A stretch of 64,000 nucleotides of DNA. Origin: Cohnella hashimotonis. GTDB taxonomy: Bacteria; Bacillota; Bacilli; Paenibacillales; Paenibacillaceae. Below are positions 32,860 through 41,892 of this stretch, one piece after another; positions within the stretch are counted from its first letter, which is position 1; each line of letters begins with the position of its first letter. The notes below the pieces were generated by a model that saw nothing but the letters and a program-made list of their open reading frames with translations, was not told the DNA's origin and did no database searches. Location of the stretch: assembly GCF_030014955.1 (NCBI RefSeq), contig NZ_JAGRPV010000001.1, positions 2,542,001 to 2,606,000 of the forward strand, in the 5' to 3' direction. The position numbers and the translations under genes are program-made.

Positions 32860-34341
32860 ATGCTTCAAGTGAAGCCTTATACGTTTTGGTTCATCATCGG
32901 CAGCCAGCATTTATACGGTCCGGAAACGATCGAAGAAGTGGCAGCCCATTCGCGGGAGATCGCAGGCGCGTTGTCCGAGCGTGTCTCGTATCCGGTTCTG
33001 TTCAAGCCGGTCGTGACGACGCCGGAGGAGATCCGCCGCGTGTTGAACGAAGCGAACGTCGACGAGCATTGCGCCGGCGTCATTACATGGATGCATACGT
33101 TTTCTCCGGCCAAGATGTGGATCGCCGGCCTGACGGAGCTTCGCAAGCCTCTGCTCCATTTGCATACGCAGTATAACCGCGACATTCCTTGGGATTCGAT
33201 CGACATGGACTTCATGAATACGAACCAAGCCGCTCACGGGGACCGCGAATTCGGCTTCATCGGCGCGCGTCTCGGCATCGCGCGCAAGGTTGTCGTGGGC
33301 CATTGGACGAATGAGGACGTCCATGCCCGCGTCGGCGCATGGCAGCGCACGGCCGTCGCATGGAACGAGAGCAAGCGTCTCAAGGTCGTCCGATTCGGCG
33401 ACAACATGCGTCAAGTCGCGGTGACCGAAGGCGACAAGGTCGAAGCGCAGATCAAATTCGGCTGGTCGGTCAACACGCATGGCGTAGGCGATCTAGTCCA
33501 ATACGTCAACGCCGTGACCGGCGCCGAAGTCGAAGCGCTTCTTGGCGAGTATGCCGAGCGCTATGAAATTGTCGAGGCGGGGCGCACCGAAGGTGCCGTG
33601 CGCGATGCGATCGCTTATCAGGCGCGGCTGGAAATCGCGATGAAGCGATTCCTGGAAGAGGGCGGCTTCACCGCTTTCACGACGACGTTCGAGGACCTGC
33701 ACGGTCTAGAGCAGCTGCCGGGCCTCGCCGTACAGCGTCTGATGGAACAGGGCTACGGATTTGCGGGCGAAGGCGACTGGAAGACCGCTGCACTTACGCG
33801 TCTGATGAAAATTATCTCGGGCGGCAAAGACACCTCCTTCATGGAGGACTATACGTACCACTTCGAGCCGGGCAACGAGCTGGTATTGGGCGCCCACATG
33901 CTGGAGGTGTGCCCGACGCTCGCGGCTTCGAAGCCGCGGATCGAGGTGCATCCGCTCGGCATCGGCGGCAAGGCCGATCCGGCCCGCATCGTCTTCGACG
34001 GCAAGGGCGGCAAAGCGTTGAACGCTTCCATCATCGATCTTGGAACCCGCTTCCGGCTGATCGTCAACGAAGTGCAGGGCTTGCCGGTGGAGCGCGAGAT
34101 GCCGAAGCTGCCGGTCGCACGCGTCCTGTGGAAGCCGGAACCAACGCTTGCGGCAGGCGCGGAAGCCTGGATTCTTGCCGGCGGCGCGCATCACACCGTT
34201 TACTCGTTTGTCGTAACGACGGAGCAGCTGCTCGACTTTGCCGAGCTGGCCGGCATCGAGGCGGTCGTCATCGACGCTTCGACGAACACGAGGCAGCTTA
34301 AGAACGAGCTGCGCTTCGGACAGGTCGCCTGGGGGCGATAA
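32860..34341 (+). CDS. araA: L-arabinose isomerase
   Basis: Cytoplasmic enzyme converting L-arabinose to L-ribulose with Mn2+. The 493-residue protein starts FWFIIGSQHLYG and contains MHTFSPAKMWI, the metal/catalytic acidic residues in FTTTFEDLH and FMEDYTYHFEPG, then HMLEVCP and the histidine pair in GGAHHTVYSF. All are typical of AraA, and the length is standard. GGGAGG precedes the ATG at 32860. It is controlled by two AraR boxes around its promoter and is followed at once by a strong terminator, so it is monocistronic; araB, araD and araR are not in the window. Confidence 0.97.
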   Translation: MLQVKPYTFWFIIGSQHLYGPETIEEVAAHSREIAGALSERVSYPVLFKPVVTTPEEIRRVLNEANVDEHCAGVITWMHTFSPAKMWIAGLTELRKPLLHLHTQYNRDIPWDSIDMDFMNTNQAAHGDREFGFIGARLGIARKVVVGHWTNEDVHARVGAWQRTAVAWNESKRLKVVRFGDNMRQVAVTEGDKVEAQIKFGWSVNTHGVGDLVQYVNAVTGAEVEALLGEYAERYEIVEAGRTEGAVRDAIAYQARLEIAMKRFLEEGGFTAFTTTFEDLHGLEQLPGLAVQRLMEQGYGFAGEGDWKTAALTRLMKIISGGKDTSFMEDYTYHFEPGNELVLGAHMLEVCPTLAASKPRIEVHPLGIGGKADPARIVFDGKGGKALNASIIDLGTRFRLIVNEVQGLPVEREMPKLPVARVLWKPEPTLAAGAEAWILAGGAHHTVYSFVVTTEQLLDFAELAGIEAVVIDASTNTRQLKNELRFGQVAWGR

Positions 34342-34645
34342 GCGATTTTCAAAAAAAACCGCCGGAATGTTCGAAATTCCGGCGGTTTTTTTTGGTATTA
34401 ACCTAACCGTCAGGATGTGTAAATTGGTCGGCGATTCGTGACATGGAAGCGACCTTTCGGCTTGCTGGAGCTTTCGATGTATTGCATGTCGAACAAAATT
34501 CGATCGTACACAATTCGGACATTATTTAGACGCAATATAGACACATATTTATTGCCTAATGTCACCGGATAGACAAGAGGATGGCGTCGGTCGAAGTCGA
34601 ATTTTGTCTTATAGTCTTTTAGACAAAATGACGGAGGCTTCGACA
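34342..34645 (+). other. Leader region of the chemoreceptor gene
   Basis: After the araA terminator this region holds AT-rich sequence with repeated TAGAC/GTCTA words (34528, 34545, 34571, 34616-34624). The clearest element is a 9-bp inverted repeat ATTTTGTCT/AGACAAAAT with an 11-base loop at 34601-34629, directly ahead of the ribosome binding site. I see no clear sigma-D or sigma-A promoter and no gene. Confidence 0.5.
34357..34394 (+). terminator. Terminator of araA
   Basis: AACCGCCGGAAT and ATTCCGGCGGTT form a perfect stem, followed by eight Ts. Confidence 0.9.
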
Positions 34646-35920
34646 ATGAACAAACGGATGGGAATCGTCGCGAAGATGGTCGTCGGCATTACCCTGGTGT
34701 CGGGCATTACCTATGCGACCAGCGCATTCGTGCTGCTTGAAATGAAAAGTGCGTTCGATTTCATGCCATCATGGGTATTCGTGCTTTTGACGCTCGCGCT
34801 CGGCGTATTTTGGACGGGACTATTCGGATTTTTCGCGGCCAAATGGCTGCTGCGTCCGCTGCTCTCGCTGACGGCCGCGGCCCAGGAGGCCGAGCGGGGC
34901 AATCTTGGCGTGCGCGTGCATGCGACCGGATCTGGAGACGAGCTGGCGCAGCTCGGAACGGCCTTCCAGGGCATGCTCGACCGGCTGAAGACGATCACAG
35001 GGGGCATTCTGGATAACACGGCGCAGACGGACCAGCATGCCGCCGAGCTGCAGGGGGCGATCTCGCAAGCCGCGCTTCGGATCGAAGAGATGTCGCAGCA
35101 CGCCGAGCGGATCACCGAGGGGACGGAGCGGCAGTTCGCGTCCGCCGAGGCGATGCAAGCGTCCGTCGAGCGGCTGGCCGATGCCGCGCGGATTGCCGAC
35201 GAGAGCGCAGCGGCCGCCAGGGACAAGGCCGAGCGCATGAACGACACGGTCGTACACAGTGAAGCCGTCTTTAGCTCGCTCGTATCCGGCATGGATCAAT
35301 TGGCCGAGCAAAATCGCACGGCGCTTGAGATCGTGAACCGTCTCAGCGACAATGCGGACAAGATCGGATCGATCTCGAACGTTGTGGGCGACTTTGCCGA
35401 GCAGACAAACCTGCTCGCGCTTAATGCCTCGATTGAGGCGGCGAGGGCGGGCGAGGAAGGTAGAGGCTTCGTGGTTGTCGCGCAGGCCGTCAAGACGCTG
35501 GCCGGACAGAGCGGCAGCGCCGTCAAAGATATCCGGCAACTGATCGCGCAAATACAGGCTGAGGTCGCCGAGTGCGTGCGGCATATACAGCGGCAAGCTC
35601 AGGTGGCGGAGCGTGAGTCGGAGCAGGGCAAGGCGTCGGCGGAAGCGTTCGGCATCGTGGCCAGAGAAGCCGCCGAGGTCGGCTCGATCGTTGAGCGCAT
35701 CGCAGTGCGGATGTCCGAGCAGGCCGAGCAAGCCGGACGGGCGCTCGGCGAAGCCCGCAGAGTGGCCGAGGTGGCCGGCGTGATTCGCGGAGGGGCGGAG
35801 CAAGTGTCGTCCGCATCTCAGGAACAGACGGCTGTTATGGAAGAGATTGCGGCTTCGTCGGAATCGCTCAGAGCCAAGTCGCTGACGTTAAAGGAGCAAG
35901 CCTCGTATTTTAACCGATAA
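34646..35920 (+). CDS. Methyl-accepting chemotaxis protein without an extracellular sensor domain
   Basis: The 424-residue protein has two membrane helices (about residues 8-32 and 40-66) separated by only a few residues, so there is no periplasmic-type sensor domain. A HAMP domain (about 62-115) and a long coiled-coil signalling domain follow, with the conserved hairpin tip near [31 protein letters not shown] 34646 has GACGGAGG nine bases upstream; the longer frame from 34559 lacks one. Receptors of this shape may sense intramembrane or cytoplasmic signals. No other chemotaxis gene is adjacent. Confidence 0.9.
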   Translation: MNKRMGIVAKMVVGITLVSGITYATSAFVLLEMKSAFDFMPSWVFVLLTLALGVFWTGLFGFFAAKWLLRPLLSLTAAAQEAERGNLGVRVHATGSGDELAQLGTAFQGMLDRLKTITGGILDNTAQTDQHAAELQGAISQAALRIEEMSQHAERITEGTERQFASAEAMQASVERLADAARIADESAAAARDKAERMNDTVVHSEAVFSSLVSGMDQLAEQNRTALEIVNRLSDNADKIGSISNVVGDFAEQTNLLALNASIEAARAGEEGRGFVVVAQAVKTLAGQSGSAVKDIRQLIAQIQAEVAECVRHIQRQAQVAERESEQGKASAEAFGIVAREAAEVGSIVERIAVRMSEQAEQAGRALGEARRVAEVAGVIRGGAEQVSSASQEQTAVMEEIAASSESLRAKSLTLKEQASYFNR

Positions 35921-36034
35921 GCGCACGAGCGCTTCGGCAGCCTTCCGTGCCAGTCCGCCAGACGGGACTGACGCGGGAGGTCATTTTTATCTTACGGCCG
36001 CAAAATATTTTGGAAAAGGCGGATGAAAAGGCAT

Positions 36035-36062
36035 GGATATTCCTCTATAATAAACATAATAC
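36035..36062 (+). promoter_or_regulatory. Candidate promoter(s) of the glycogen operon
   Basis: GGATATT at 36035 and CATAATAC at 36055 with a 13-base spacer resemble the sigma-E consensus (kmATATT and CATACAMT). A sigma-A-like TATAAT lies at 36046-36051 within the same stretch. The B. subtilis glg operon is known to be sigma-E dependent. Confidence 0.4.
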
Positions 36063-36142
36063 AGTTGTTTTATGTGAGGAAAAATGACAAAAAAATGACG
36101 CGACTGCGATCCTTACGCTTCGTCCGCAAAGGAGGCTCGGCT

Positions 36143-38053
36143 ATGACGACCGGTACGGCATCGGTATCGCAGCATGATCTGTATTTGTACAACAACGGAG
36201 AATTGTTTCGCGCTTATCGCGCTTTTGGCGCGCATCCGTGCGAACGGGACGGCGAGCGCGGCACGCGGTTCGCCGTATGGGCGCCGCATGCCCGCGAAGT
36301 CCGCGTGGCCGGCGAATTTAACGGGTGGCGCGGAGAGTCGCACCCCTTGAGCCTATCGGGAACGACCGGCGTATGGCAGGGGTTCTTGGGAGGCATCGGC
36401 GAGGGGACGGCTTACAAGTACGAGATCGTTGACGCTTCCGGCCGCGTTTTCCTCAAATCGGACCCGTTCGCATTCTTCTCGGAACTTCGCCCGGGAACCG
36501 CTTCCGTTGTGGCGAATTTGGATAATTATGATTGGGGAGACCATTCGTGGCAAGAGAGGAGGAGCCGGAATAAGCCTTACGAACGGCCGATGCTCATCTA
36601 CGAAGTTCACCTGGGCTCCTGGCGAATCGACGGTCCCGAGCAGTTCTGGTCCTACGAGCGTCTTGCGCACGAGCTCGTCGATTATGTCGCGGATAACGGG
36701 TATACGCATATTGAGATATTGCCGGTCACGGAGCACCCGTTCGACCGCTCCTGGGGCTATCAGACGACAGGCTACTATTCGGCGACCAGCAGGTACGGTC
36801 ATCCCGACGGACTCAAAAAACTCGTTGACCGGTGTCATCAGCGCGGCATCGGCGTTCTCCTGGATTGGGTGCCCGGACATTTTTGCAAGGACGATCACGG
36901 ACTGCGCCGCTTCGACGGCCAGCCGCTCTACGAACCCGGCGATTGGCGCGTCGCAGAGAAGCCCCTGTGGGGCACGCTTGCCTTCGACTTCGGCCGTCCC
37001 GAAGTTCAGAGCTTCCTCATCTCGAACGCGCTCTTCTGGATGGACGTGTACCATATCGACGGCATCCGGGTAGACGCCGTGGCGAGCATGATCGACCTGA
37101 ACTTCGACAAGCCGCCTGAGATGCATACGAGAAACAAGCGCGGCGGCATCGAGAATCTTGACGCCTTGTCCTGGATCCGAAAGCTGAACGAGGTCGTATT
37201 CCGCTATTATCCCGACGCGCTCGTCATCGCCGAGGATTCCTCGGCCTGGCCGGGCGTGACGGCTCCCGTCTACCTCGGGGGGCTGGGGTTCAACTACAAG
37301 TGGAACATGGGCTGGATGAACGACATGCTTAAATACATGGAGACCGATCCGGCGCATCGTCCGGGGGTGCACAATCTGGCGACCTTTTCCATGATGTACG
37401 CCTATGCCGAGAACTACGTGCTTCCGCTGTCTCACGACGAAGTCGTGCACGGCAAGCGATCGCTTCTGAACAAGATGCCGGGCGCTTACGAGCAGAAGTT
37501 TGCGAATCTGCGGCTTTTCTACGGCTATTGGATGACCCACCCGGGCAAAAAGCTGCTTTTCATGGGCGGGGAGTTCGGACAGTACGACGAGTGGAAGGAC
37601 CTGGGCGAGCTGGATTGGCCGGTGCTCCGATATCCGCTGCACGATTCGATGCGGCGGTTCACGCGGGATCTCGGTTCGTTTTACCGGAACGAGGCCGCGT
37701 TGTGGGAGCAGGACCACTCGCCCGAAGGTTTTAAATGGATCGATGCGGATAATGCCGCCCAGAGCGTGCTTTCCTATATCCGGTTTGGCAAGAAAAGAAA
37801 AACGCATCTCGTGGCCGTCTGCAACTTTTCGGCAGCCCCGTATCCGGTGTTTCGCCTGGGCGTGCCGACGGGCGCTTCCTACCGTCTGGCACTCAATAGC
37901 GACGCCGCCGATTATGGCGGAACCGGCGCGGCAATGTCCCGCAAGTTCAAGGCAGAACGGAATCCGATGCACGGCCAGCCCTTCAGCATGGAGATCGTAC
38001 TGCCTCCGCTGACGTTTCTGCTCTTTGAGCCGGACGCGTCCGCGGAGGACTAG
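36143..38053 (+). CDS. glgB: 1,4-alpha-glucan branching enzyme
   Basis: GH13 enzyme that introduces alpha-1,6 branches into glycogen. The 636-residue protein has an N-terminal CBM48 (FAVWAPHAREVRVAGEFNGW), then the catalytic barrel: the nucleophile aspartate in GIRVDAVASMI, the acid/base glutamate in LVIAEDSSAWPG, and the third carboxylate in LSHDEVVHGK. ATG 36143 is seven bases behind AAAGGAGG; the upstream open frame from 36023 covers the promoter. It is the first gene of glgB-glgC-glgD-glgA-GH15, all on one strand with gaps below 50 bases. Confidence 0.96.
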   Translation: MTTGTASVSQHDLYLYNNGELFRAYRAFGAHPCERDGERGTRFAVWAPHAREVRVAGEFNGWRGESHPLSLSGTTGVWQGFLGGIGEGTAYKYEIVDASGRVFLKSDPFAFFSELRPGTASVVANLDNYDWGDHSWQERRSRNKPYERPMLIYEVHLGSWRIDGPEQFWSYERLAHELVDYVADNGYTHIEILPVTEHPFDRSWGYQTTGYYSATSRYGHPDGLKKLVDRCHQRGIGVLLDWVPGHFCKDDHGLRRFDGQPLYEPGDWRVAEKPLWGTLAFDFGRPEVQSFLISNALFWMDVYHIDGIRVDAVASMIDLNFDKPPEMHTRNKRGGIENLDALSWIRKLNEVVFRYYPDALVIAEDSSAWPGVTAPVYLGGLGFNYKWNMGWMNDMLKYMETDPAHRPGVHNLATFSMMYAYAENYVLPLSHDEVVHGKRSLLNKMPGAYEQKFANLRLFYGYWMTHPGKKLLFMGGEFGQYDEWKDLGELDWPVLRYPLHDSMRRFTRDLGSFYRNEAALWEQDHSPEGFKWIDADNAAQSVLSYIRFGKKRKTHLVAVCNFSAAPYPVFRLGVPTGASYRLALNSDAADYGGTGAAMSRKFKAERNPMHGQPFSMEIVLPPLTFLLFEPDASAED

Positions 38054-38092
38054 CAAGCCTGGCACATTCTCAAGGAGAGCGGGGAGAGCGGA

Positions 38093-39256
38093 ATGCATAA
38101 AAGCGAATGCATTGCCATGTTGTTGGCAGGCGGCGAAGGCCGTCGGCTCGGCGTATTGACCAAGGACCTAGCGAAGCCCGCCGTGCACTTTGGCGGGAAG
38201 TACAGAATCATCGACTTTACGCTCAGCAACTGCGTGAATTCAGGGATCGATACGGTGGGCGTCCTGACCCAATACCAACCGCTCGTGCTCAATCAATATC
38301 TCGGCATCGGCAGCCCTTGGGGACTCGACCGCAGGGGCGGCGGCATGCACGTTCTGCCGCCATACGTCCGCTCCAAGGGCGGCACGTGGTACAAGGGCAC
38401 CGCAAACGCCATCTACCAGAACATGGGCTTTATCGAAGGCTACGACCCCGAGTACGTCCTTATTATTTCCGGCGATCATATTTATAAAATGGATTATGAC
38501 GAGCTGCTCGAGTCCCACAAGCGCAATCGCGCCGACGCCACGATCGCTGTCATTACCGTGCCGTGGGCCGAAGCCAGCCGTTTCGGCATCCTGAGCGTGG
38601 ACGAAGACGACCGGGTCGTCGAATTCGCGGAAAAACCGAAGAAGCCCAATAGCAACCTGGCGTCGATGGGCGTCTACATTTTCTCGTGGAAGGTGCTGAA
38701 GGAAGCGCTGATCCGCGACGAAGCGACGCAGGGCTCCTCCAACGACTTCGGCAAGGATATCATTCCGACGCTGCTTCAGGACGGCGCGCGCCTGTTCACC
38801 CACAGGTTCGACGGCTACTGGAAGGACGTAGGTACAATCGATTCCCTCTGGGAGGCCAATATGGACCTGCTGGAGGACGAACCGGCGCTCAACCTCAACG
38901 ACCGTTCCTGGCGCATCTATTCGGTCAATCCGAACATGCCGGCCCACTATTTGTCGCCTTCTTCGAGCGTCCAGAGCTCGCTCATCAACGAGGGCTGCGT
39001 CGTCGAAGGGACGATCAACCGTTCCGTGCTCTTCCAGTGCGTCACGGTGGGAGAAGGCAGCTTCATCGAGGACTCGGTCATCATGCCGAACGCGAAGATC
39101 GGTAAAAACGTGCGGATCGTGCGCGCGATCGTCGGCGACGGGGCAATCGTCGGAGACGGCTGCGTCGTCGGCAGCGTGGATGCGGCGGAGATTGCCGTCG
39201 TCGGCAGCGGCGACCGCATCGAAGTCGAAGCTGAACTCGAGGAGGCGAAGTCCTAA
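38093..39256 (+). CDS. glgC: Glucose-1-phosphate adenylyltransferase, catalytic subunit
   Basis: Makes ADP-glucose from glucose 1-phosphate and ATP. The 387-residue protein opens with the nucleotide-binding loop [23 protein letters not shown], then [16 protein letters not shown], the GTANAIYQN motif, [28 protein letters not shown] and [15 protein letters not shown], and ends in a left-handed beta-helix. The catalytic aspartate motif is intact, so this is the active partner of GlgD. GGGGAGAG precedes ATG 38093; the stop overlaps the glgD ATG by one base. Confidence 0.96.
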   Translation: MHKSECIAMLLAGGEGRRLGVLTKDLAKPAVHFGGKYRIIDFTLSNCVNSGIDTVGVLTQYQPLVLNQYLGIGSPWGLDRRGGGMHVLPPYVRSKGGTWYKGTANAIYQNMGFIEGYDPEYVLIISGDHIYKMDYDELLESHKRNRADATIAVITVPWAEASRFGILSVDEDDRVVEFAEKPKKPNSNLASMGVYIFSWKVLKEALIRDEATQGSSNDFGKDIIPTLLQDGARLFTHRFDGYWKDVGTIDSLWEANMDLLEDEPALNLNDRSWRIYSVNPNMPAHYLSPSSSVQSSLINEGCVVEGTINRSVLFQCVTVGEGSFIEDSVIMPNAKIGKNVRIVRAIVGDGAIVGDGCVVGSVDAAEIAVVGSGDRIEVEAELEEAKS

Positions 39257-40368
39257 TGAAACTGCCGCTTATGGGCGTCATCAACCTGATTCACGAGACG
39301 GAGGACATGGGCCCGCTCACGAGCGCCCGCTGCCTCGCCACGGTGCCGTTCGGCGCCCGCTACCGCTTGATCGACTTCGTCTTGTCCTCGATGGTGAATT
39401 CGGGCATGAACAAAGTCGCCGTATTCGCCCATACCAAGTACCGCTCGCTGATGGACCACCTGGGCTCTGGCAGCAACTGGGACCTTCACAGCAAACAAAG
39501 CGGCCTGTTCGTTCTGCCTCCGTCGATGGAGGATCAGTCCGACTTCGGAAAAGGCGACCTTTATCAGTTCTATCGGCACCGGGATTATTTCGTCCGCAGT
39601 CCGCTTGATTACGTCGTCGTCGCCCGCAGCCATATGGTGTGCAACATCGACTTCGCCAAGGTGCTCGAGCAGCACCGCGAGCGCGGCTCCGACATTACGG
39701 TCGTGTGCAAGGAATGGCCGGATGCGGTGACGGGGCTGACGCGCAAGGCGAAGCTGGATTCGGACGGCCGGATCGTCGACATGCAGGATCACTTCGGCAG
39801 GCTCGCGAGCGACGTCGTGTCGATGGAGATGTACGTCCTTCGCAAAGAGCTGCTCCTCGATCTGGTCGATACCTCCCTTGCGCAAGGCAAAGACCACTTC
39901 GTCCGGCACGCCGTCATGCCGAGACTCGGCGAGCTCAAGGTGGACGCTTACATGCACGAAGGTTTCCTTGGGGTCGTAAACAACATCCCTTCCTACTACA
40001 AGCATAGCCTCGAGCTGCTGGATCCCAAGGTATGGAACGAGCTGTTCTTCGAACCGGGTCCGATCTTCACCAAGGTGAAGGACGAACCGCCTACGCGATA
40101 TCGCGCCGGCTCCTCGGTGACCGGATCGCTCGTCGCGAACGGCTGCGATATCGAAGGCCGCGTGGAAGGCAGCATCCTGTTCCGCGGCGTCAAGGTGCAC
40201 AAGGGCGCGGTCGTGCGCAATTCGATCGTCATGCAGAACGGCGTTATCGGCGAGCATGGATTGCTGTCCAACTGCATTTTGGACAAAGAAGTGGAGATCC
40301 GCAGCGACCAGCAGCTGATGGGGGCTTCCGATCTTCCATACATCGCGCTGAAGCGCAAAATTATATAA
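39256..40368 (+). CDS. glgD: Glucose-1-phosphate adenylyltransferase, regulatory subunit GlgD
   Basis: A GlgC paralogue of 370 residues in which the N-terminal pyrophosphorylase loop is replaced (MGVINLIHETEDMGPLTSAR, no GGxGxRL), as is normal for GlgD of Firmicutes. It forms a heterotetramer with GlgC and raises its activity. The C-terminal hexapeptide helix (GSILFRGVKVHKGAVVRNSI) is retained. It starts at the stop codon of glgC (TAATG), so expression is coupled, and glgA follows 45 bases later behind its own TCGGAGGTG. Confidence 0.95.
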   Translation: MKLPLMGVINLIHETEDMGPLTSARCLATVPFGARYRLIDFVLSSMVNSGMNKVAVFAHTKYRSLMDHLGSGSNWDLHSKQSGLFVLPPSMEDQSDFGKGDLYQFYRHRDYFVRSPLDYVVVARSHMVCNIDFAKVLEQHRERGSDITVVCKEWPDAVTGLTRKAKLDSDGRIVDMQDHFGRLASDVVSMEMYVLRKELLLDLVDTSLAQGKDHFVRHAVMPRLGELKVDAYMHEGFLGVVNNIPSYYKHSLELLDPKVWNELFFEPGPIFTKVKDEPPTRYRAGSSVTGSLVANGCDIEGRVEGSILFRGVKVHKGAVVRNSIVMQNGVIGEHGLLSNCILDKEVEIRSDQQLMGASDLPYIALKRKII

Positions 40369-40413
40369 TCTACCGTAGCGGGTAACGCTTATCCCAATTA
40401 TCGGAGGTGTTCC

Positions 40414-41844
40414 ATGAACGTTTGGTTTGTGGCGTCGGAAGGCGTCCCTCTCGTCAAGACGGGAGGGCTCGCCGACGTCATCGGGGCTCTGCCCAAGGCG
40501 CTCGGCGGACGCGGCATCGACGTGACCGTCGTTCTGCCCAAATACGGGAGCATACCCGATTCTTATTTGGAAAATGCTGTTTTCAAAGGCTATTACTATA
40601 TCACGATGGGATGGCGCAGGGAGTATTGCGGCCTGTTCGAGGTCGTGGCGGACGGCGTGCGCTTTCTGCTGATCGACAACGAGTTCTACTTCAAGCGCGA
40701 GTCGCCCTACGGCTACGGAGACGATGCGGAGCGCTTCGTATTTTTCAGCTTCGCCGCCGTGGAGGCGATGCTGCGCGAGGAGACGCTGCCCGACGTCGTG
40801 CATTGTCACGATTGGCAGACGGGCCTCGTGCCGTTTCTGCTGCGCACCAGGTATGCCTACGAGCCGGCCGTGCAGCGCGTACGGACGGTCTTTACGATTC
40901 ACAATTTGCAATATCAGGGCGTATTCTCGCGCGAGCTGCTGCAGGACCTGCTCTCCGTAGGTGACGATGCTTTTACGGGCGACAGCCTTGAATTCTACGG
41001 CGCGGCGAGCTGCATGAAGGCGGGGCTGCGCTTCTCGGACAAGCTGACGACGGTCAGCCCCACTTACGCGCTTGAGATTCAGACGGCCGAGTACGGGGAA
41101 AAGCTGGATGGCGTGCTGCGCGAGCGCTCCGGCGATCTCGTCGGCATCCTGAACGGGATCGATACGCAGTCGTACGATTCCATGAGCGATCGGGCGCTGC
41201 ATGTGCGTTACCGGGATTCGCTGGCCAAAAAGAGGCAGAACAAGCCGGCGCTGCAGCGGGAGCTCGGTCTTGCCGAGGTCGCCGACGCTCCGCTCATCGG
41301 CGTCGTTTCCCGCATGGTGGGACAGAAAGGCTTCGATTTGATTTTGGACAGTCTTCCCGCCCTGATGGACGAAGGCGCGCAGGTTGCCGTGCTCGGTTCG
41401 GGCGATACGCACTTCGAGCATCTGCTCGCCGAGGCCATTCGCCGGTATCCGGGACAGCTCGCGGTGTGGTTCGGCTTCAACGAAGGGCTTGCGAGGCGGA
41501 TCTACGCATCGTCGGATATGTTCCTGATGCCTTCGCGATTCGAGCCCTGCGGCCTCAGCCAGCTCATCTCGCTGCGGTATCGGACCGTGCCGATCGTGCG
41601 GGAGACGGGCGGCCTCAAGGACACGGTCGAGCCTTTCAACGAGTTCGCAGGCACCGGCACGGGCTTTACCTTCGGTCCTGCCAGCGCGCACGATCTGATC
41701 TATACCGTGCGTCGCGCGCTCCGTTTTTACCGGGAGGAACCCGAAGCCTGGAAGCGCCTCGTGAATAATGGCGCGAAGCGGGACTATGGCTGGGGTAGCT
41801 CGGCCAAGCAGTACGAACTACTATATAGAGAGCTCGTTAAATAG
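40414..41844 (+). CDS. glgA: Glycogen synthase (ADP-glucose type)
   Basis: GT5 enzyme that elongates alpha-1,4-glucan from ADP-glucose. The 476-residue protein starts with MNVWFVASEGVPLVKTGGLADVIGALPKAL carrying the KTGGLADV substrate loop, followed by FTIHNLQYQGVF and the C-terminal PSRFEPCGLSQLISLRYRTV with the conserved E-x7-E-like region and RETGGLKDTV. CGGAGGTG precedes ATG 40414. It continues the glg operon. Confidence 0.96.
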   Translation: MNVWFVASEGVPLVKTGGLADVIGALPKALGGRGIDVTVVLPKYGSIPDSYLENAVFKGYYYITMGWRREYCGLFEVVADGVRFLLIDNEFYFKRESPYGYGDDAERFVFFSFAAVEAMLREETLPDVVHCHDWQTGLVPFLLRTRYAYEPAVQRVRTVFTIHNLQYQGVFSRELLQDLLSVGDDAFTGDSLEFYGAASCMKAGLRFSDKLTTVSPTYALEIQTAEYGEKLDGVLRERSGDLVGILNGIDTQSYDSMSDRALHVRYRDSLAKKRQNKPALQRELGLAEVADAPLIGVVSRMVGQKGFDLILDSLPALMDEGAQVAVLGSGDTHFEHLLAEAIRRYPGQLAVWFGFNEGLARRIYASSDMFLMPSRFEPCGLSQLISLRYRTVPIVRETGGLKDTVEPFNEFAGTGTGFTFGPASAHDLIYTVRRALRFYREEPEAWKRLVNNGAKRDYGWGSSAKQYELLYRELVK

Positions 41845-41892
41845 AGGACGGTCCGCAACAAAGGCGGTCCAATAGGAGAGGGGAATGCTGGC

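Noticed and set aside
39253..41691. An 812-codon open frame on the minus strand across glgC, glgD and glgA
   Set aside because: It is antisense to three clearly functional genes, has no ribosome binding site or recognisable domain, and reflects codon bias in GC-rich DNA.
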